A stretch of DNA of 64,000 nt from Salinisphaera hydrothermalis. Its GTDB lineage: Bacteria; Pseudomonadota; Gammaproteobacteria; Nevskiales; Salinisphaeraceae. The notes below the pieces were generated by a model. It was not told the DNA's origin. It was given only the letters and a program-made list of their open reading frames with translations, and ran no database searches. The stretch lies in NCBI RefSeq assembly GCF_040361195.1, contig NZ_APNE01000019.1. The stretch is one strand, 5' to 3'. Below are positions 8,842 through 19,432 of the stretch, in pieces (the stretch's first letter is position 1; every line of letters starts with the position of its first letter). The translations under genes were made by a program, and so were the position numbers.

Positions 8842-9823
8842 ACCTCGTGTTGGTCTTGCCGGTGATCCGGATAGTTCATGGCGGCTGGTCGCCGACGTGG
8901 GCGGCACCAACGCGCGGTTCGCGCTGGCCGACGACTACGGCGCGCTGCAGGGTCAGGACACGCTGCGCTGTGAGGACTTCGACGGTCTCGCCGAGGCTGC
9001 GCGTCATTATCTTTCGAACCATAACGTCGGCAGCATCCGTGCAGCCGCGGTTGCGGTCGCGACCGCGGTCTACGAGGATCACGTCGCCTTCACCAACTCG
9101 CCCTGGTCGTTCTCGATTCGCGAGCTGGGCCGCCAGCTCGGGGTGAAGAACTTCCACGTCATCAACGATTTTACGGCGCTTGCTCTGTCCATTCCGCGAC
9201 TCGATCGCGAATGGCTGGTGCCGATCACCGATGACGGCCGCGCAACCCCGGACGCGCCACGGGCAGTGATCGGCCCGGGCACCGGTCTGGGCGTGTCGGG
9301 GGTATTCCGGTTCGACGGACGCTGGCGGGCACTCGACAGCGAAGGCGGACACGTCACCCTGGCCCCGGCCGACGCACGCGAAGTAGAGCTGCTGGGCATC
9401 CTGACGCGACAGTTCGATCATGTATCGGCCGAGCGCGTGCTGTCCGGGCCGGGGCTGGTCAATCTCTACAAGGCCAACTGCGAGCTCGACGGCGTGACCG
9501 CGGAGGAACTCGAGCCTTCGGATATCACCGAACGCGGTCTGGCCGGCGAGTGCGATATCTGCGTCAAGGTGCTCGATGATTTCTGTGCGATGCTCGGCAC
9601 GGCGACCGGCAATCTGGTGCTCACCCTGGGCGCCCGCGGCGGTGCCTACATCGGTGGCGGTATTGCCCCTCGACTCCGATCATTTCTTGCCACGAGCCGT
9701 TTCCGGGAACGATTCGAAGCGCACGGCCGCCTTTCCGAATATCTCGCGGACGTGCCCTGCTATATCGTGACGGCGCAGTATCCGGCGCTGGAAGGCGCCC
9801 TGGCCTCGCTCGACAACCTGTAG
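8831..9823 (+). CDS. glk: Glucokinase
   Basis: A 330-residue cytoplasmic ATP-dependent glucokinase of the GlkA family, phosphorylating glucose to glucose 6-phosphate for the zwf-pgl-edd-eda route encoded nearby. Motifs: VADVGGTNARFALADD (phosphate 1, about residue 20), INDFTALALS (sugar-binding Asp), GPGTGLGVS (phosphate 2), LDSEGGHVTLAP, and a C-terminal GGAYIGGGIAPR. Start at 8831 is chosen because family proteins begin shortly before the first motif, although a longer in-frame frame exists from 8675. The region 8509-8830 otherwise shows only the small upstream ORF. Confidence 0.92.
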   Translation: MFDKPRVGLAGDPDSSWRLVADVGGTNARFALADDYGALQGQDTLRCEDFDGLAEAARHYLSNHNVGSIRAAAVAVATAVYEDHVAFTNSPWSFSIRELGRQLGVKNFHVINDFTALALSIPRLDREWLVPITDDGRATPDAPRAVIGPGTGLGVSGVFRFDGRWRALDSEGGHVTLAPADAREVELLGILTRQFDHVSAERVLSGPGLVNLYKANCELDGVTAEELEPSDITERGLAGECDICVKVLDDFCAMLGTATGNLVLTLGARGGAYIGGGIAPRLRSFLATSRFRERFEAHGRLSEYLADVPCYIVTAQYPALEGALASLDNL

Positions 9824-10040
9824 CGCCGCGCATACTTCGCTTTTCCGAACAATGCCTTAGCTAAACGGCAAGGCGACGCTGGTCACGGTCCCAGAAGGTC
9901 TATTAGACCTTCGTGCCGTTGTCTTCTCCGAACGTTTGCTCGAAGCTTGAACAAATGCGTCGCCTGCGACGCACAAGCCAATCGTAATCAAACGAAAACG
10001 CCGCGGCCCAAGGGCCGAATATGGGCACAGGGAGGAGTTC

Positions 10041-11333
10041 ATGAGGAACCGGAGTATCTTTCGCAAGAGCGTCACGATCGGGTTGTCCATCGCGGCGATG
10101 ACCGCGGGCAGCGCGGCCATGGCGGCGCAGAATAAGGGCACCGTCAGCGTACTGAACTGGTGGACGTCGGGCTCCGAAGCCAAGTCCATGAACGTTCTGC
10201 AGCAGATGCTGGCGAACGAAGGCTACAAGATGGTCAACGACGCGGTGTCCGGCGGCGGCGGTTCCAACGCCCGTACCGTGCTCAAGTCGCGCATCCAGTC
10301 GAATAACCTGCCCGGTGCGGCCCAGATCAAGGGCCCGGAAATCCAGCAGTGGTGCACCACCGGCCTGACCATGAATATCGACAAGGTGGCCAAGAGCCAG
10401 CACTGGTCGAAGATTCTGCCGGGCCCGGTCGCCAAGGGCATGCAGTGCGACGGCCATTACGTCGCCGTACCGTTCAACCTGCACCGCATCAACTGGCTCT
10501 GGATCAACAAGTCGGTGATGGATAAGGCCGGCGCCAAGATGCCGACCGACTGGGATTCGCTGGTTGCCGCGCTCGAGAAACTGAAAAAAGCGGGCATCAC
10601 CCCGATCGCCGGCGGCGGCGATACCTGGCAGGTGGCCACCGAGTTCGACGCCATCGCGATCGCCACCGGCGGCGCGGACTTCTATCGCAAGGCCTTCGTC
10701 GATCTGGATCAGGACGCGCTGTCCAGCGACACGATGGCCAAGGTGTTCAAGCGTCTGCGTACGATCGAGCAGTACGAGGATCCGAACGGTCAGGGTCTGT
10801 CCTGGAACCACGACACCGGCCTGGTCGTGCAGGGCAAGGCCGGCATGCAGATCATGGGCGACTGGGCCAAGGGCGAAATCACCAACGCCGACGCCACGCC
10901 CGGCAAGCAAATCGCTTGTATCGCCTTCCCGGGCGAGCACAGCGGCTTTGTCTACAACGCCGATTCGTTCGAGATGTTCAAGAGTTCGCATTCGGACAAG
11001 AGCGCTCAGTACGCTTTCGCGCGTACCGCGCTTTCGCCGAAGTTCCAGCGTAAGTTCAACATGGCCAAGGGCTCGATCCCGGTGCGCGAGGATGTCTCGC
11101 TCAAGGGCTTCGATTCCTGTGCACAGAAGTCCAAGAAGGACTTCACCGCAGCCGAGAAGGACAACGCCCTGGTACCGAGCTTCTCCCAGGACATGGCCGA
11201 GAACGGTGCGGTCAAGGGCGCGATCTTCGACGTGATCGCCAAGTTCTACAACGACAAGAGCATGTCGCCCGAAGACGCGGCCAAGGAAATGGCCTCGCAG
11301 GCGAAACAGGCCAAGATGATGTCGCAGATGTAA
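10041..11333 (+). CDS. Sugar ABC transporter periplasmic binding protein (glucose type)
   Basis: A 430-residue extracellular solute-binding protein family 1 member. Residues 1-28 form a signal peptide ending AAMA-AQ. The mature start VSVLNWWTSGSEAKSMNVLQQML and the motifs PFNLHRINWLWINK and GDWAKGEI are like glucose-binding GtsA of pseudomonads. A strong site (AGGGAGGAG) precedes ATG 10041. It heads a transporter operon with two permeases and an ATPase, beside glk and the Entner-Doudoroff genes, so glucose (perhaps also mannose) is the likely ligand. Upstream, 9824-10040 holds no gene. Confidence 0.88.
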   Translation: MRNRSIFRKSVTIGLSIAAMTAGSAAMAAQNKGTVSVLNWWTSGSEAKSMNVLQQMLANEGYKMVNDAVSGGGGSNARTVLKSRIQSNNLPGAAQIKGPEIQQWCTTGLTMNIDKVAKSQHWSKILPGPVAKGMQCDGHYVAVPFNLHRINWLWINKSVMDKAGAKMPTDWDSLVAALEKLKKAGITPIAGGGDTWQVATEFDAIAIATGGADFYRKAFVDLDQDALSSDTMAKVFKRLRTIEQYEDPNGQGLSWNHDTGLVVQGKAGMQIMGDWAKGEITNADATPGKQIACIAFPGEHSGFVYNADSFEMFKSSHSDKSAQYAFARTALSPKFQRKFNMAKGSIPVREDVSLKGFDSCAQKSKKDFTAAEKDNALVPSFSQDMAENGAVKGAIFDVIAKFYNDKSMSPEDAAKEMASQAKQAKMMSQM

Positions 11334-11353
11334 GCGATCGTCGCTTGTAGTCC

Positions 11354-11383
11354 GGGCCGGCGCCGTGAGGTGCCGGCCCTTTT
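11354..11383 (+). terminator. Hairpin between binding protein and permease genes
   Basis: GGGCCGGC (11354-11361) pairs with GCCGGCCC (11372-11379) and is followed by TTTT. Such partial terminators or 3'-stabilising hairpins after binding-protein genes commonly raise their expression above that of the membrane subunits. Confidence 0.65.
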
Positions 11384-11417
11384 CGTCACGCGCCGAAAGC
11401 ACAACGGATATTCCTAC

Positions 11418-12347
11418 ATGGCTGAATCATCGCCTCGCGCCGAAAAGATCGCGGCAATGCCGTGGCGGCGCCGGCTCGATCGCTGGCTGCCCAAAGTCTC
11501 GCTGGTGCCCAGCGGTCTGGCTTCTCTGCTGTTCGTCTATGGCTTCATTGCCTGGACCATCTGGCTCTCACTGACCAACTCGACACTCCTGCCCACCAAC
11601 AACTTCGCCGGCCTGCGCCAGTACAAGGTGTTGTTCCAGCTGGATATCTGGTGGGTCTCTGTCGTCAACCTTGCCATTTTCGGCATTCTGTACGTCGCGA
11701 TCTGCCTGGCCATTGGCCTGTTCCTGGCGATCATGCTCGACCAGAAAATCCGCGCCGAAGGCTGGCTACGGACCATCTACCTGTATCCGCTCGCCTTGTC
11801 GCTGGTGGTGACCGGCGTGGTCTGGAAATGGCTGCTCAACCCGAGTCTCGGCCTGCAGCATTTCGTGCAGTCCCTGGGCTGGACGGGCTTTTCCTTTGAC
11901 TGGCTGATCAACCCCGACATGGCGATCTACACCGTGGTCATCGCCGCGGTCTGGCAAGCCTCCGGTTTCGTGACCGCTCTGTTCCTCGCCGGCCTGCGCG
12001 GGATCGACAGTTCGATCATCAAGGCTGCGCAGATCGACGGCGCAAGCCTGCCGCGCGTGTATCTGTCGATCATCATTCCGAGCCTGCGCCCGGTATTTTT
12101 CTCGGCCATCATTCTGCTGGTCAGCCTCGCCATCAAGAGCTTCGATCTGGTGATCGCGCTGACCAACGGCGGGCCGGGCTATTCGACTTGGCTGCCCGCC
12201 ATCTTCATGTACGACTTCGGCTTCAACCGCGGCCAGATCGGCCTCGGTGCCGCTGCCGCCACCTTGATGATGGCCGCCGTGGCGCTTGCCATGCTGCCGA
12301 TGCTCATTGCCGAACTGAAGGAGCGCCGCGATGGCCGGTCCCACTGA
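11418..12347 (+). CDS. Sugar ABC transporter permease 1
   Basis: A 309-residue MalF-type inner-membrane permease with six hydrophobic segments. Start at 11418 (MAESSPRAEK) is preferred to the upstream in-frame codon at 11370, which lies in the terminator-like hairpin. The EAA-loop-like segment GLRGIDSSIIKAAQIDGASLPRVYLSIIIPSLRPV near residue 210 contacts the ATPase. It overlaps the next permease by 17 bases. Similar to GtsB of the Pseudomonas glucose transporter. Confidence 0.88.
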   Translation: MAESSPRAEKIAAMPWRRRLDRWLPKVSLVPSGLASLLFVYGFIAWTIWLSLTNSTLLPTNNFAGLRQYKVLFQLDIWWVSVVNLAIFGILYVAICLAIGLFLAIMLDQKIRAEGWLRTIYLYPLALSLVVTGVVWKWLLNPSLGLQHFVQSLGWTGFSFDWLINPDMAIYTVVIAAVWQASGFVTALFLAGLRGIDSSIIKAAQIDGASLPRVYLSIIIPSLRPVFFSAIILLVSLAIKSFDLVIALTNGGPGYSTWLPAIFMYDFGFNRGQIGLGAAAATLMMAAVALAMLPMLIAELKERRDGRSH

Positions 12348-13215
12348 AGACGGAATCCAGCGCGGCGGGCCGATCGCCCGCCTCCTGATCTACGGCGTGC
12401 TCGTTCTGGCGGCACTGTACTTCCTGATGCCGCTGTACGTGATGCTGATCACGTCGTTCAAGACCCTGCCGCAGATCAGTCACGGCAACCTGTTCTCGCT
12501 ACCCGCGCCGTTCTCGACCGGGGCCTGGTCGTCCGCTTGGTCGAACGCGTGTACCGGCTCGGATTGCACCGGTCTGCATCGCTATTTCTGGAACTCGGTC
12601 GCTTTTACCGTGCCGGCGGTCGCCTTCTCGACGCTGTTCGGCGCGATCAATGGCTACGTGCTCACGAAATGGCGCTTCCGCGGCTCGGAACTGGTATTCG
12701 GCCTGTTGCTGGGGGGCACTTTCGTGCCGTTCCAGATGTTCCTGTTGCCGATGGCTCGTGTGCTTGGCCTGATCGGCCTGGACAACTCGCTGGCCGGGCT
12801 GACGCTGGTACATACGGTGTACGGCATCGCCTTCACCACGCTGTTCTGCCGCAACTACTACGTCACCATTCCGGACGAACTGGTCAAGGCGGCACGCATC
12901 GACGGGGCCGGTTTCATCGCGACTTTCCGCCACGTGATCCTGCCGATCTCCACGCCCATTCTCATGGTCTGCGTGATCTGGCAGTTCACCCAGATATGGA
13001 ACGACTTCCTGTTCGGCGTCGTGTTCACCTCCGGTAGCGAGCATCCGATCACGGTCGCGCTCAACAACCTGGTCAACACGTCGTCGACCGGGGTGAAGCG
13101 CTACAACGTCGACATGGCCGGCGCGATCATCACTGCCCTGCCGACACTCGTCGTGTATATCGTGGCCGGACGCTATTTCATGCGCGGCCTGACCGCCGGC
13201 GCCGTGAAGGGCTGA
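12331..13215 (+). CDS. Sugar ABC transporter permease 2
   Basis: A 294-residue MalG-type permease with six hydrophobic segments and the EAA loop (IPDELVKAARIDGAGFIATFRHVILPIS, near residue 180). It overlaps the preceding permease gene, so the two should be made in equal amounts. Similar to GtsC. An unusual periplasmic loop between segments 1 and 2 contains two cysteines (SNACTGSDCTG), which could form a disulfide. Confidence 0.88.
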   Translation: MAGPTEDGIQRGGPIARLLIYGVLVLAALYFLMPLYVMLITSFKTLPQISHGNLFSLPAPFSTGAWSSAWSNACTGSDCTGLHRYFWNSVAFTVPAVAFSTLFGAINGYVLTKWRFRGSELVFGLLLGGTFVPFQMFLLPMARVLGLIGLDNSLAGLTLVHTVYGIAFTTLFCRNYYVTIPDELVKAARIDGAGFIATFRHVILPISTPILMVCVIWQFTQIWNDFLFGVVFTSGSEHPITVALNNLVNTSSTGVKRYNVDMAGAIITALPTLVVYIVAGRYFMRGLTAGAVKG

Positions 13216-13253
13216 CGCCACGAACTCAAGTTCAATGAAGGGGGCGGACCTGC

Positions 13254-13278
13254 CGCGCGGCCAGCTATCGGCCGCGCG
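13254..13278 (+). other. Perfect 9-bp hairpin before the ATPase gene
   Basis: CGCGCGGCC and GGCCGCGCG flank a 7-base loop in the 102-base gap between the second permease and the ATPase gene. It is followed only by CTTT, so it is a weak terminator or an mRNA-stabilising or processing element rather than a full stop. Confidence 0.45.
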
Positions 13279-13317
13279 CTTTCCGCGAACCCACGCCATC
13301 ACGAGAAAGCGAATCAC

Positions 13318-14406
13318 ATGGCCGTACTGAAAATCGATAACGTATCCAAGACCTTCGGAGAGACGCGTGTCCTCGAGGACATCAACATCGCCATGGCCGA
13401 GGGCGAATTCCTGATCCTGGTGGGCCCGTCCGGCTGCGGCAAATCCACGCTGCTGAACATGATCGCCGGGCTCGAGACGATCAGCTCCGGCACCATCACG
13501 CTGGACGACACCCCGGTCAACGACCGAAGCCCGCGCGAGCGCGACATCGCCATGGTGTTCCAGTTCTATGCGCTGTATCCGAACATGAACGTGCGCCGGA
13601 ACATCGAGTTCGGGCTCAAGATGCGCGGCGTGAATAAAGCCGAGCGCGCCAAGACCGTCGAGCGCGTCGCCAAAATGCTACAGATCGAGAACCTGCTCGA
13701 TCGCAAGCCGGCACAGCTCTCCGGCGGCCAGCGTCAACGCGTGGCCATCGGCCGCGCTCTGGCCCGGGACCCGGCGCTGTTCCTATTCGACGAACCGCTA
13801 TCCAATCTCGACGCCAAGCTGCGCGTAGAAATGCGTACCGAGATCAAGCAGCTTCACCAGCGGCTCAAGACCGCAATGGTCTACGTGACCCACGACCAGA
13901 TCGAGGCCATGACGCTCGGCGATCGTATTGCCGTGATGAACGAAGGCCGGGTGCAGCAACTGGGCACGCCACACGAGATCTACGACAACCCCGCCAATCG
14001 CTATGTCGCGGGTTTCATCGGCTCGCCGGCCATGAACTTCATCGAGTGCGAATTCGCCAATGGCAGTGTTCGCCTGTCTTCGCCCGAAGCCAGTCTCGAC
14101 CTCGCCTTACCCGAAGCCACCGCGGACAAACTGGCCAAGCACGGCCAGTCGAAGGTTGTGATGGGCGTACGCCCGGAACATCTGGCACCGGCCGATGGCG
14201 ACGAGGCCAACGCGCTGGCCTGCCCGATCGAGATCGTCGAGCCGACCGGGCCGGATACCTACCTGCTGACCCACATCAACGATATCGAAGTCACCGCCCG
14301 ATGCACGCCGTCGGTCGCACCGGACGTGGGCACCACGATGCCACTGACGTTCGATACCGAGCGCGCGGTGTTCTTCGACTGTCAAAGCGACGAACGAATC
14401 GCGTAA
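13318..14406 (+). CDS. Sugar ABC transporter ATP-binding protein (MsmX/UgpC/MalK type)
   Basis: A 362-residue ATPase. Walker A GPSGCGKST near residue 38, signature LSGGQRQRVAIGRAL near 135, Walker B LFLFDEPLSNLD near 155, the switch histidine in VTHDQIEAMTLGDR, and a C-terminal TOBE/OB region (GVRPEHLAPADGD) typical of CUT1 sugar importers. It energises the two permeases upstream; GtsD is the pseudomonad counterpart. Such ATPases may also serve other importers. Confidence 0.92.
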   Translation: MAVLKIDNVSKTFGETRVLEDINIAMAEGEFLILVGPSGCGKSTLLNMIAGLETISSGTITLDDTPVNDRSPRERDIAMVFQFYALYPNMNVRRNIEFGLKMRGVNKAERAKTVERVAKMLQIENLLDRKPAQLSGGQRQRVAIGRALARDPALFLFDEPLSNLDAKLRVEMRTEIKQLHQRLKTAMVYVTHDQIEAMTLGDRIAVMNEGRVQQLGTPHEIYDNPANRYVAGFIGSPAMNFIECEFANGSVRLSSPEASLDLALPEATADKLAKHGQSKVVMGVRPEHLAPADGDEANALACPIEIVEPTGPDTYLLTHINDIEVTARCTPSVAPDVGTTMPLTFDTERAVFFDCQSDERIA

Positions 14407-14433
14407 CAACGCGCGCCGTATCGATCGAACATG

Positions 14434-14462
14434 AAAAAGCCGGGCACGATGCCCGGCTTTTT
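14434..14462. terminator. Bidirectional rho-independent terminator
   Basis: An 8-bp GC stem (GCCGGGCA / TGCCCGGC) with a 3-base loop is flanked by A5 on the left and T5 on the right. It lies between the converging transporter operon and eda and can serve both strands. Confidence 0.9.
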
Positions 14463-14524
14463 CTCATCGGGGTCCGACAATGCGCTCGCAGCGGGCGCTC
14501 TGTCCGGCCGTGCAGGCCGCGGCT

Positions 14525-15154
14525 TCAGCGTCCGAGGCGAGCGGCGCGCTCCGCCGCGGCGCGAATCGGCGACTCGCCTTCCGGCAGGTCCCCTTTCGGC
14601 GGATTGGCCAGCCAGCTGCCGCCCACACAGGGAATGCTCGACAGCTTGAGGTAATCCGACGCGCTCTGCTCCGTGATCCCGCCGGTCGGGCAGAATTTCA
14701 CGTCGGGGAACACCGCCGCATAGGCCTTGATTGCCGTCGGGCCGCCGATGACCGAAGCCGGAAACAGCTTGACCTGCTGCCACCCCTGGCGGACGAGATA
14801 AGCCACTTCGCTGACCGTCTGTGCGCCGGGCAGGTAAGGCAGATCGGCTTCGCGGCACACCGCGCCGACTTCGTCGGCGATACCCGGCGACACCATGAAT
14901 TGCGCACCGACGTCTAGCGCTTCACGCGCCTGGGCTTCGGTCCAAACCGTGCCAATACCCATACATAGTTCGGGCACCTCGGCCCGAATCGCCCGTGCCG
15001 CCTCCATGGCAACCTGCGTCCGGCGTGTGATCTCGATCGTCTTGATGCCACCGGCATACAGATCGCGCGCCATGGCAACGGCATCGTCGACCGAATGGAT
15101 GGTGACCACCGGGATCACCGGCGACATCTTCATGATGGCGAGTGTATCGGCCAT
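14525..15154 (-). CDS. eda: KDPG aldolase (2-dehydro-3-deoxy-phosphogluconate aldolase)
   Basis: A 209-residue aldolase cleaving KDPG to pyruvate and glyceraldehyde 3-phosphate, the last Entner-Doudoroff step. Motifs: catalytic Glu in GGIKTIEITRR near residue 40, GIGTV, the Schiff-base lysine in QVKLFPASVIGG near residue 130, and FCPTGGI. Start at 15154 is chosen because the longer frame to 15283 runs back into edd. It follows edd by 10 bases and closes the zwf-pgl-edd-eda operon. Confidence 0.95.
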   Translation of the reverse strand: MADTLAIMKMSPVIPVVTIHSVDDAVAMARDLYAGGIKTIEITRRTQVAMEAARAIRAEVPELCMGIGTVWTEAQAREALDVGAQFMVSPGIADEVGAVCREADLPYLPGAQTVSEVAYLVRQGWQQVKLFPASVIGGPTAIKAYAAVFPDVKFCPTGGITEQSASDYLKLSSIPCVGGSWLANPPKGDLPEGESPIRAAAERAARLGR

Positions 15155-15164
15155 GCTTACCTCG

Positions 15165-16994
<1,830 letters not shown>

Positions 16995-17044
16995 GACAGC
17001 CTCCGTTCACTGACGCCCGGCCGACGACGGCCAGGCGTTTATAT

Positions 17045-17728
17045 TCATTCGGCCCAGTGGGCCTGTGCCACCGGGCGCTCGAGATGCAGGACCCCGCGAA
17101 CCGGCAACTCGGCCACTGGTCCGGCGGCTTGCGCGCGTTCGAAGACACGCCGCTTTTCCGTTCCGAAAATCAGAATATCGATACTGCGCGCGTCCGTCAG
17201 ATATGCCAGGGTCAACGAGAGTCGCGCAGGCGGACCGACTGTCGGCGCCACGCAAGGGCCCCGTTCGTCGAGGCAGTCCTGGATATCCGGCGCATGGGGG
17301 AACAACGAGGCGGTATGGCCGTCATCGCCCATGCCAAGCAGCACGACATCCAGCGGACGCGGGACGTCGACCAGCGCCTTGGCGACCGATTCCACGGCTT
17401 CGGCCGGCTTGTCGGTCTCACGGTACAGGCCAACGAAACGCGCCCGGGCGGCCGGCCCCACGAGCAAGGTCTCGCGTACGAGGCGCTCGTTGCTCTGGGG
17501 GTCATCGACCGGCACCCAGCGCTCATCTGACGGCACCACGGTGACCCGCGACCAATCCAGCTCCTGTCCGGCCAGATATTCGAAAAGCTCTTTCGGCGAG
17601 CTCCCGCCGCTGACCACAAGACTGGCTTCGCCACGCTCGGCAATAGCCCCGCGCAGTCGCTCGGCAATCGATGCCGCGAGCTGGCGCGCAGCCTCGCTAC
17701 GGCTGGAATATTCGATCAATTCAGCCAT
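17045..17728 (-). CDS. pgl: 6-phosphogluconolactonase (DevB type)
   Basis: A 227-residue lactonase of the SOL/DevB family, hydrolysing 6-phosphogluconolactone made by Zwf. The phosphate-binding loop VVSGGSSPKELFEYL near residue 40, the VPSDERWVP motif near 68 and LLGMGDDGHTASLFP near 140 are diagnostic. It sits 76 bases after zwf and 50 before edd in the same direction, so it belongs to the Entner-Doudoroff operon. Confidence 0.94.
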   Translation of the reverse strand: MAELIEYSSRSEAARQLAASIAERLRGAIAERGEASLVVSGGSSPKELFEYLAGQELDWSRVTVVPSDERWVPVDDPQSNERLVRETLLVGPAARARFVGLYRETDKPAEAVESVAKALVDVPRPLDVVLLGMGDDGHTASLFPHAPDIQDCLDERGPCVAPTVGPPARLSLTLAYLTDARSIDILIFGTEKRRVFERAQAAGPVAELPVRGVLHLERPVAQAHWAE

Positions 17729-17804
17729 GGGAACGGTCCCTTATCCTGGATTAAGTCGATGGCGGCGCCTCGCTGCTGGTTAGCGTAGGCGCCGGCCTTG
17801 GCAA

Positions 17805-19283
17805 TCAGTTGTCGTGCCACCGCCGCCCGTCACGATCGAGCAGGACGAACGCGTCGGTCGGGCCCCAGCTGCCGGCCATGTATTCCTGTGCCTCGACCTG
17901 CTCGAGCCGCCAGCTTTCCAGGATACGATCGATCCACTGCCAGCCCGCTTCCACTTCGTCGCGACGCATGAACAACGCCGGGTTGCCACGCAGCACTTCC
18001 ATCAACAAACGCTCGTAGGCGTCCGGATAGGCGACTTCGAACGCCTGGCTGAAACTCAGATTAAGCGGCAGGCTCCGCATCCGGAAGCCGCCCGGGCCCG
18101 GCTCCTTGGTCATGATCGACATCTCCACGCCCTCTTCCGGCTGCAAACGCAGCACCAGACGGTTGGGCTGTAGAGGTTCTTCGCCAAAGATGGAGTGCGG
18201 TACAGGCTTGAATTCCACCACGATCTGCGACGACTTACGCGCCATGCGCTTGCCGGTACGCAGATAGAACGGCACGCCCTGCCAGCGCCAGTTGTCGATC
18301 TCCGCCTTGATCGCCACGAAAGTCTCGGCCTCGGCATCCTCGGCCGGGGCCTGCTCCTTCTTGTTTGCGGCGCCGTAGGCCGGCACGGCCTTGCCATCGA
18401 TCATCCCGGCGGCGTACTGGCCACGGGCCGTCACCTTGTGGACTTCTTGCGGGGTGATGGGCTTGAGCGAGCGCAACACCTTGATTTTTTCGTTGCGCAC
18501 GTCGTCGTGATTCATGCTGGCCGGCGGCTCCATGGCCGCGAGACACAGCAGCTGCAGCATATGGTTCTGCACCATGTCGCGCAGCGCACCGGTCGCTTCG
18601 TAGAAATCGAAGCGTTCGTCCACGCCCAGGCTTTCAGCCACCGTAATCTGCACGTTATCGACCGCCTGACGGCCCCAGACCGGCTCGAACAACGAATTGC
18701 CGAAACGCAGCGCGATCAGATTCTGGACGGTTTCCTTGCCCAGATAATGATCGATGCGATAGATCTGCGATTCGGCGAATCGCGCACCGACCGCGTCGTT
18801 GATCTCGCGCGCGGACTCGTAGTCATGGCCGACCGGCTTTTCCAGCACAATGCGTGCCCGGTCGTCCACCAGTCCGGCATCAGCCACGCCGTTGGCGATC
18901 TTGCCAAAAAGACTCGGCGCCGTTGCGAGATAGAAGGCCCGGATACGACCATTGTCATCAAAACGTTCGGAGAACGCCTTCCAGCCGGCTTCGTCATCGA
19001 CATCCAACTGGATATGCGCCAGTCGCGACTGGAACCGGGAAAAAACCTCGTTATCGAGTTCCTTGTCCGGGAGATGCTCCTCGAGCACTTCGCGCACCCA
19101 CTGCGCATATTGCTCGTCGCTCATGTCCTGGCGAGACACGGCGACGATACGGCTATCGTCCGAGAACTGCCCGTCCTGGTCACGGTGATACAGCGCCGGC
19201 AGCAGCTTACGCCGCGCCAGATCGCCCGTACCGCCGAAAATGACCAGGTCGAACGGATCCACGGGTACGAATTCGGCGGCCAT
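17805..19283 (-). CDS. zwf: Glucose-6-phosphate 1-dehydrogenase
   Basis: A 492-residue NADP-linked dehydrogenase, first gene of the zwf-pgl-edd-eda operon. The dinucleotide-binding loop FGGTGDLARRKLLPALY is near residue 15, the catalytic segment RIDHYLGKETVQNL near residue 175 and the C-terminal domain is complete. It supplies 6-phosphogluconolactone to Pgl. No HexR gene adjoins it, unlike in Pseudomonas; the nearest regulator is the SorC-family protein at 21589-22563. Confidence 0.96.
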   Translation of the reverse strand: MAAEFVPVDPFDLVIFGGTGDLARRKLLPALYHRDQDGQFSDDSRIVAVSRQDMSDEQYAQWVREVLEEHLPDKELDNEVFSRFQSRLAHIQLDVDDEAGWKAFSERFDDNGRIRAFYLATAPSLFGKIANGVADAGLVDDRARIVLEKPVGHDYESAREINDAVGARFAESQIYRIDHYLGKETVQNLIALRFGNSLFEPVWGRQAVDNVQITVAESLGVDERFDFYEATGALRDMVQNHMLQLLCLAAMEPPASMNHDDVRNEKIKVLRSLKPITPQEVHKVTARGQYAAGMIDGKAVPAYGAANKKEQAPAEDAEAETFVAIKAEIDNWRWQGVPFYLRTGKRMARKSSQIVVEFKPVPHSIFGEEPLQPNRLVLRLQPEEGVEMSIMTKEPGPGGFRMRSLPLNLSFSQAFEVAYPDAYERLLMEVLRGNPALFMRRDEVEAGWQWIDRILESWRLEQVEAQEYMAGSWGPTDAFVLLDRDGRRWHDN

Positions 19284-19382
19284 CGTCTCTCTCTTGTCGC
19301 GTTACCAATTCGACTCGCGAGTATACCCGCTTCGCCCGGCTCTGTGGTCGGGCATACCGGTCTCGCGCCGTCGATACACAAT

Positions 19383-19415
19383 AAAAAGCCCGGCCATCCT
19401 TGCGGATGGCCGGGC
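19383..19415 (-). terminator. Rho-independent terminator of the porin gene
   Basis: On the minus strand a perfect 12-bp stem (GCCCGGCCATCC / GGATGGCCGGGC, 4-base loop) is followed by TTTTTAT. It lies 18 bases after the porin stop and separates it from zwf, showing that zwf has its own promoter. Confidence 0.92.
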
Positions 19416-19432
19416 GATTTCCGATCGCGCTA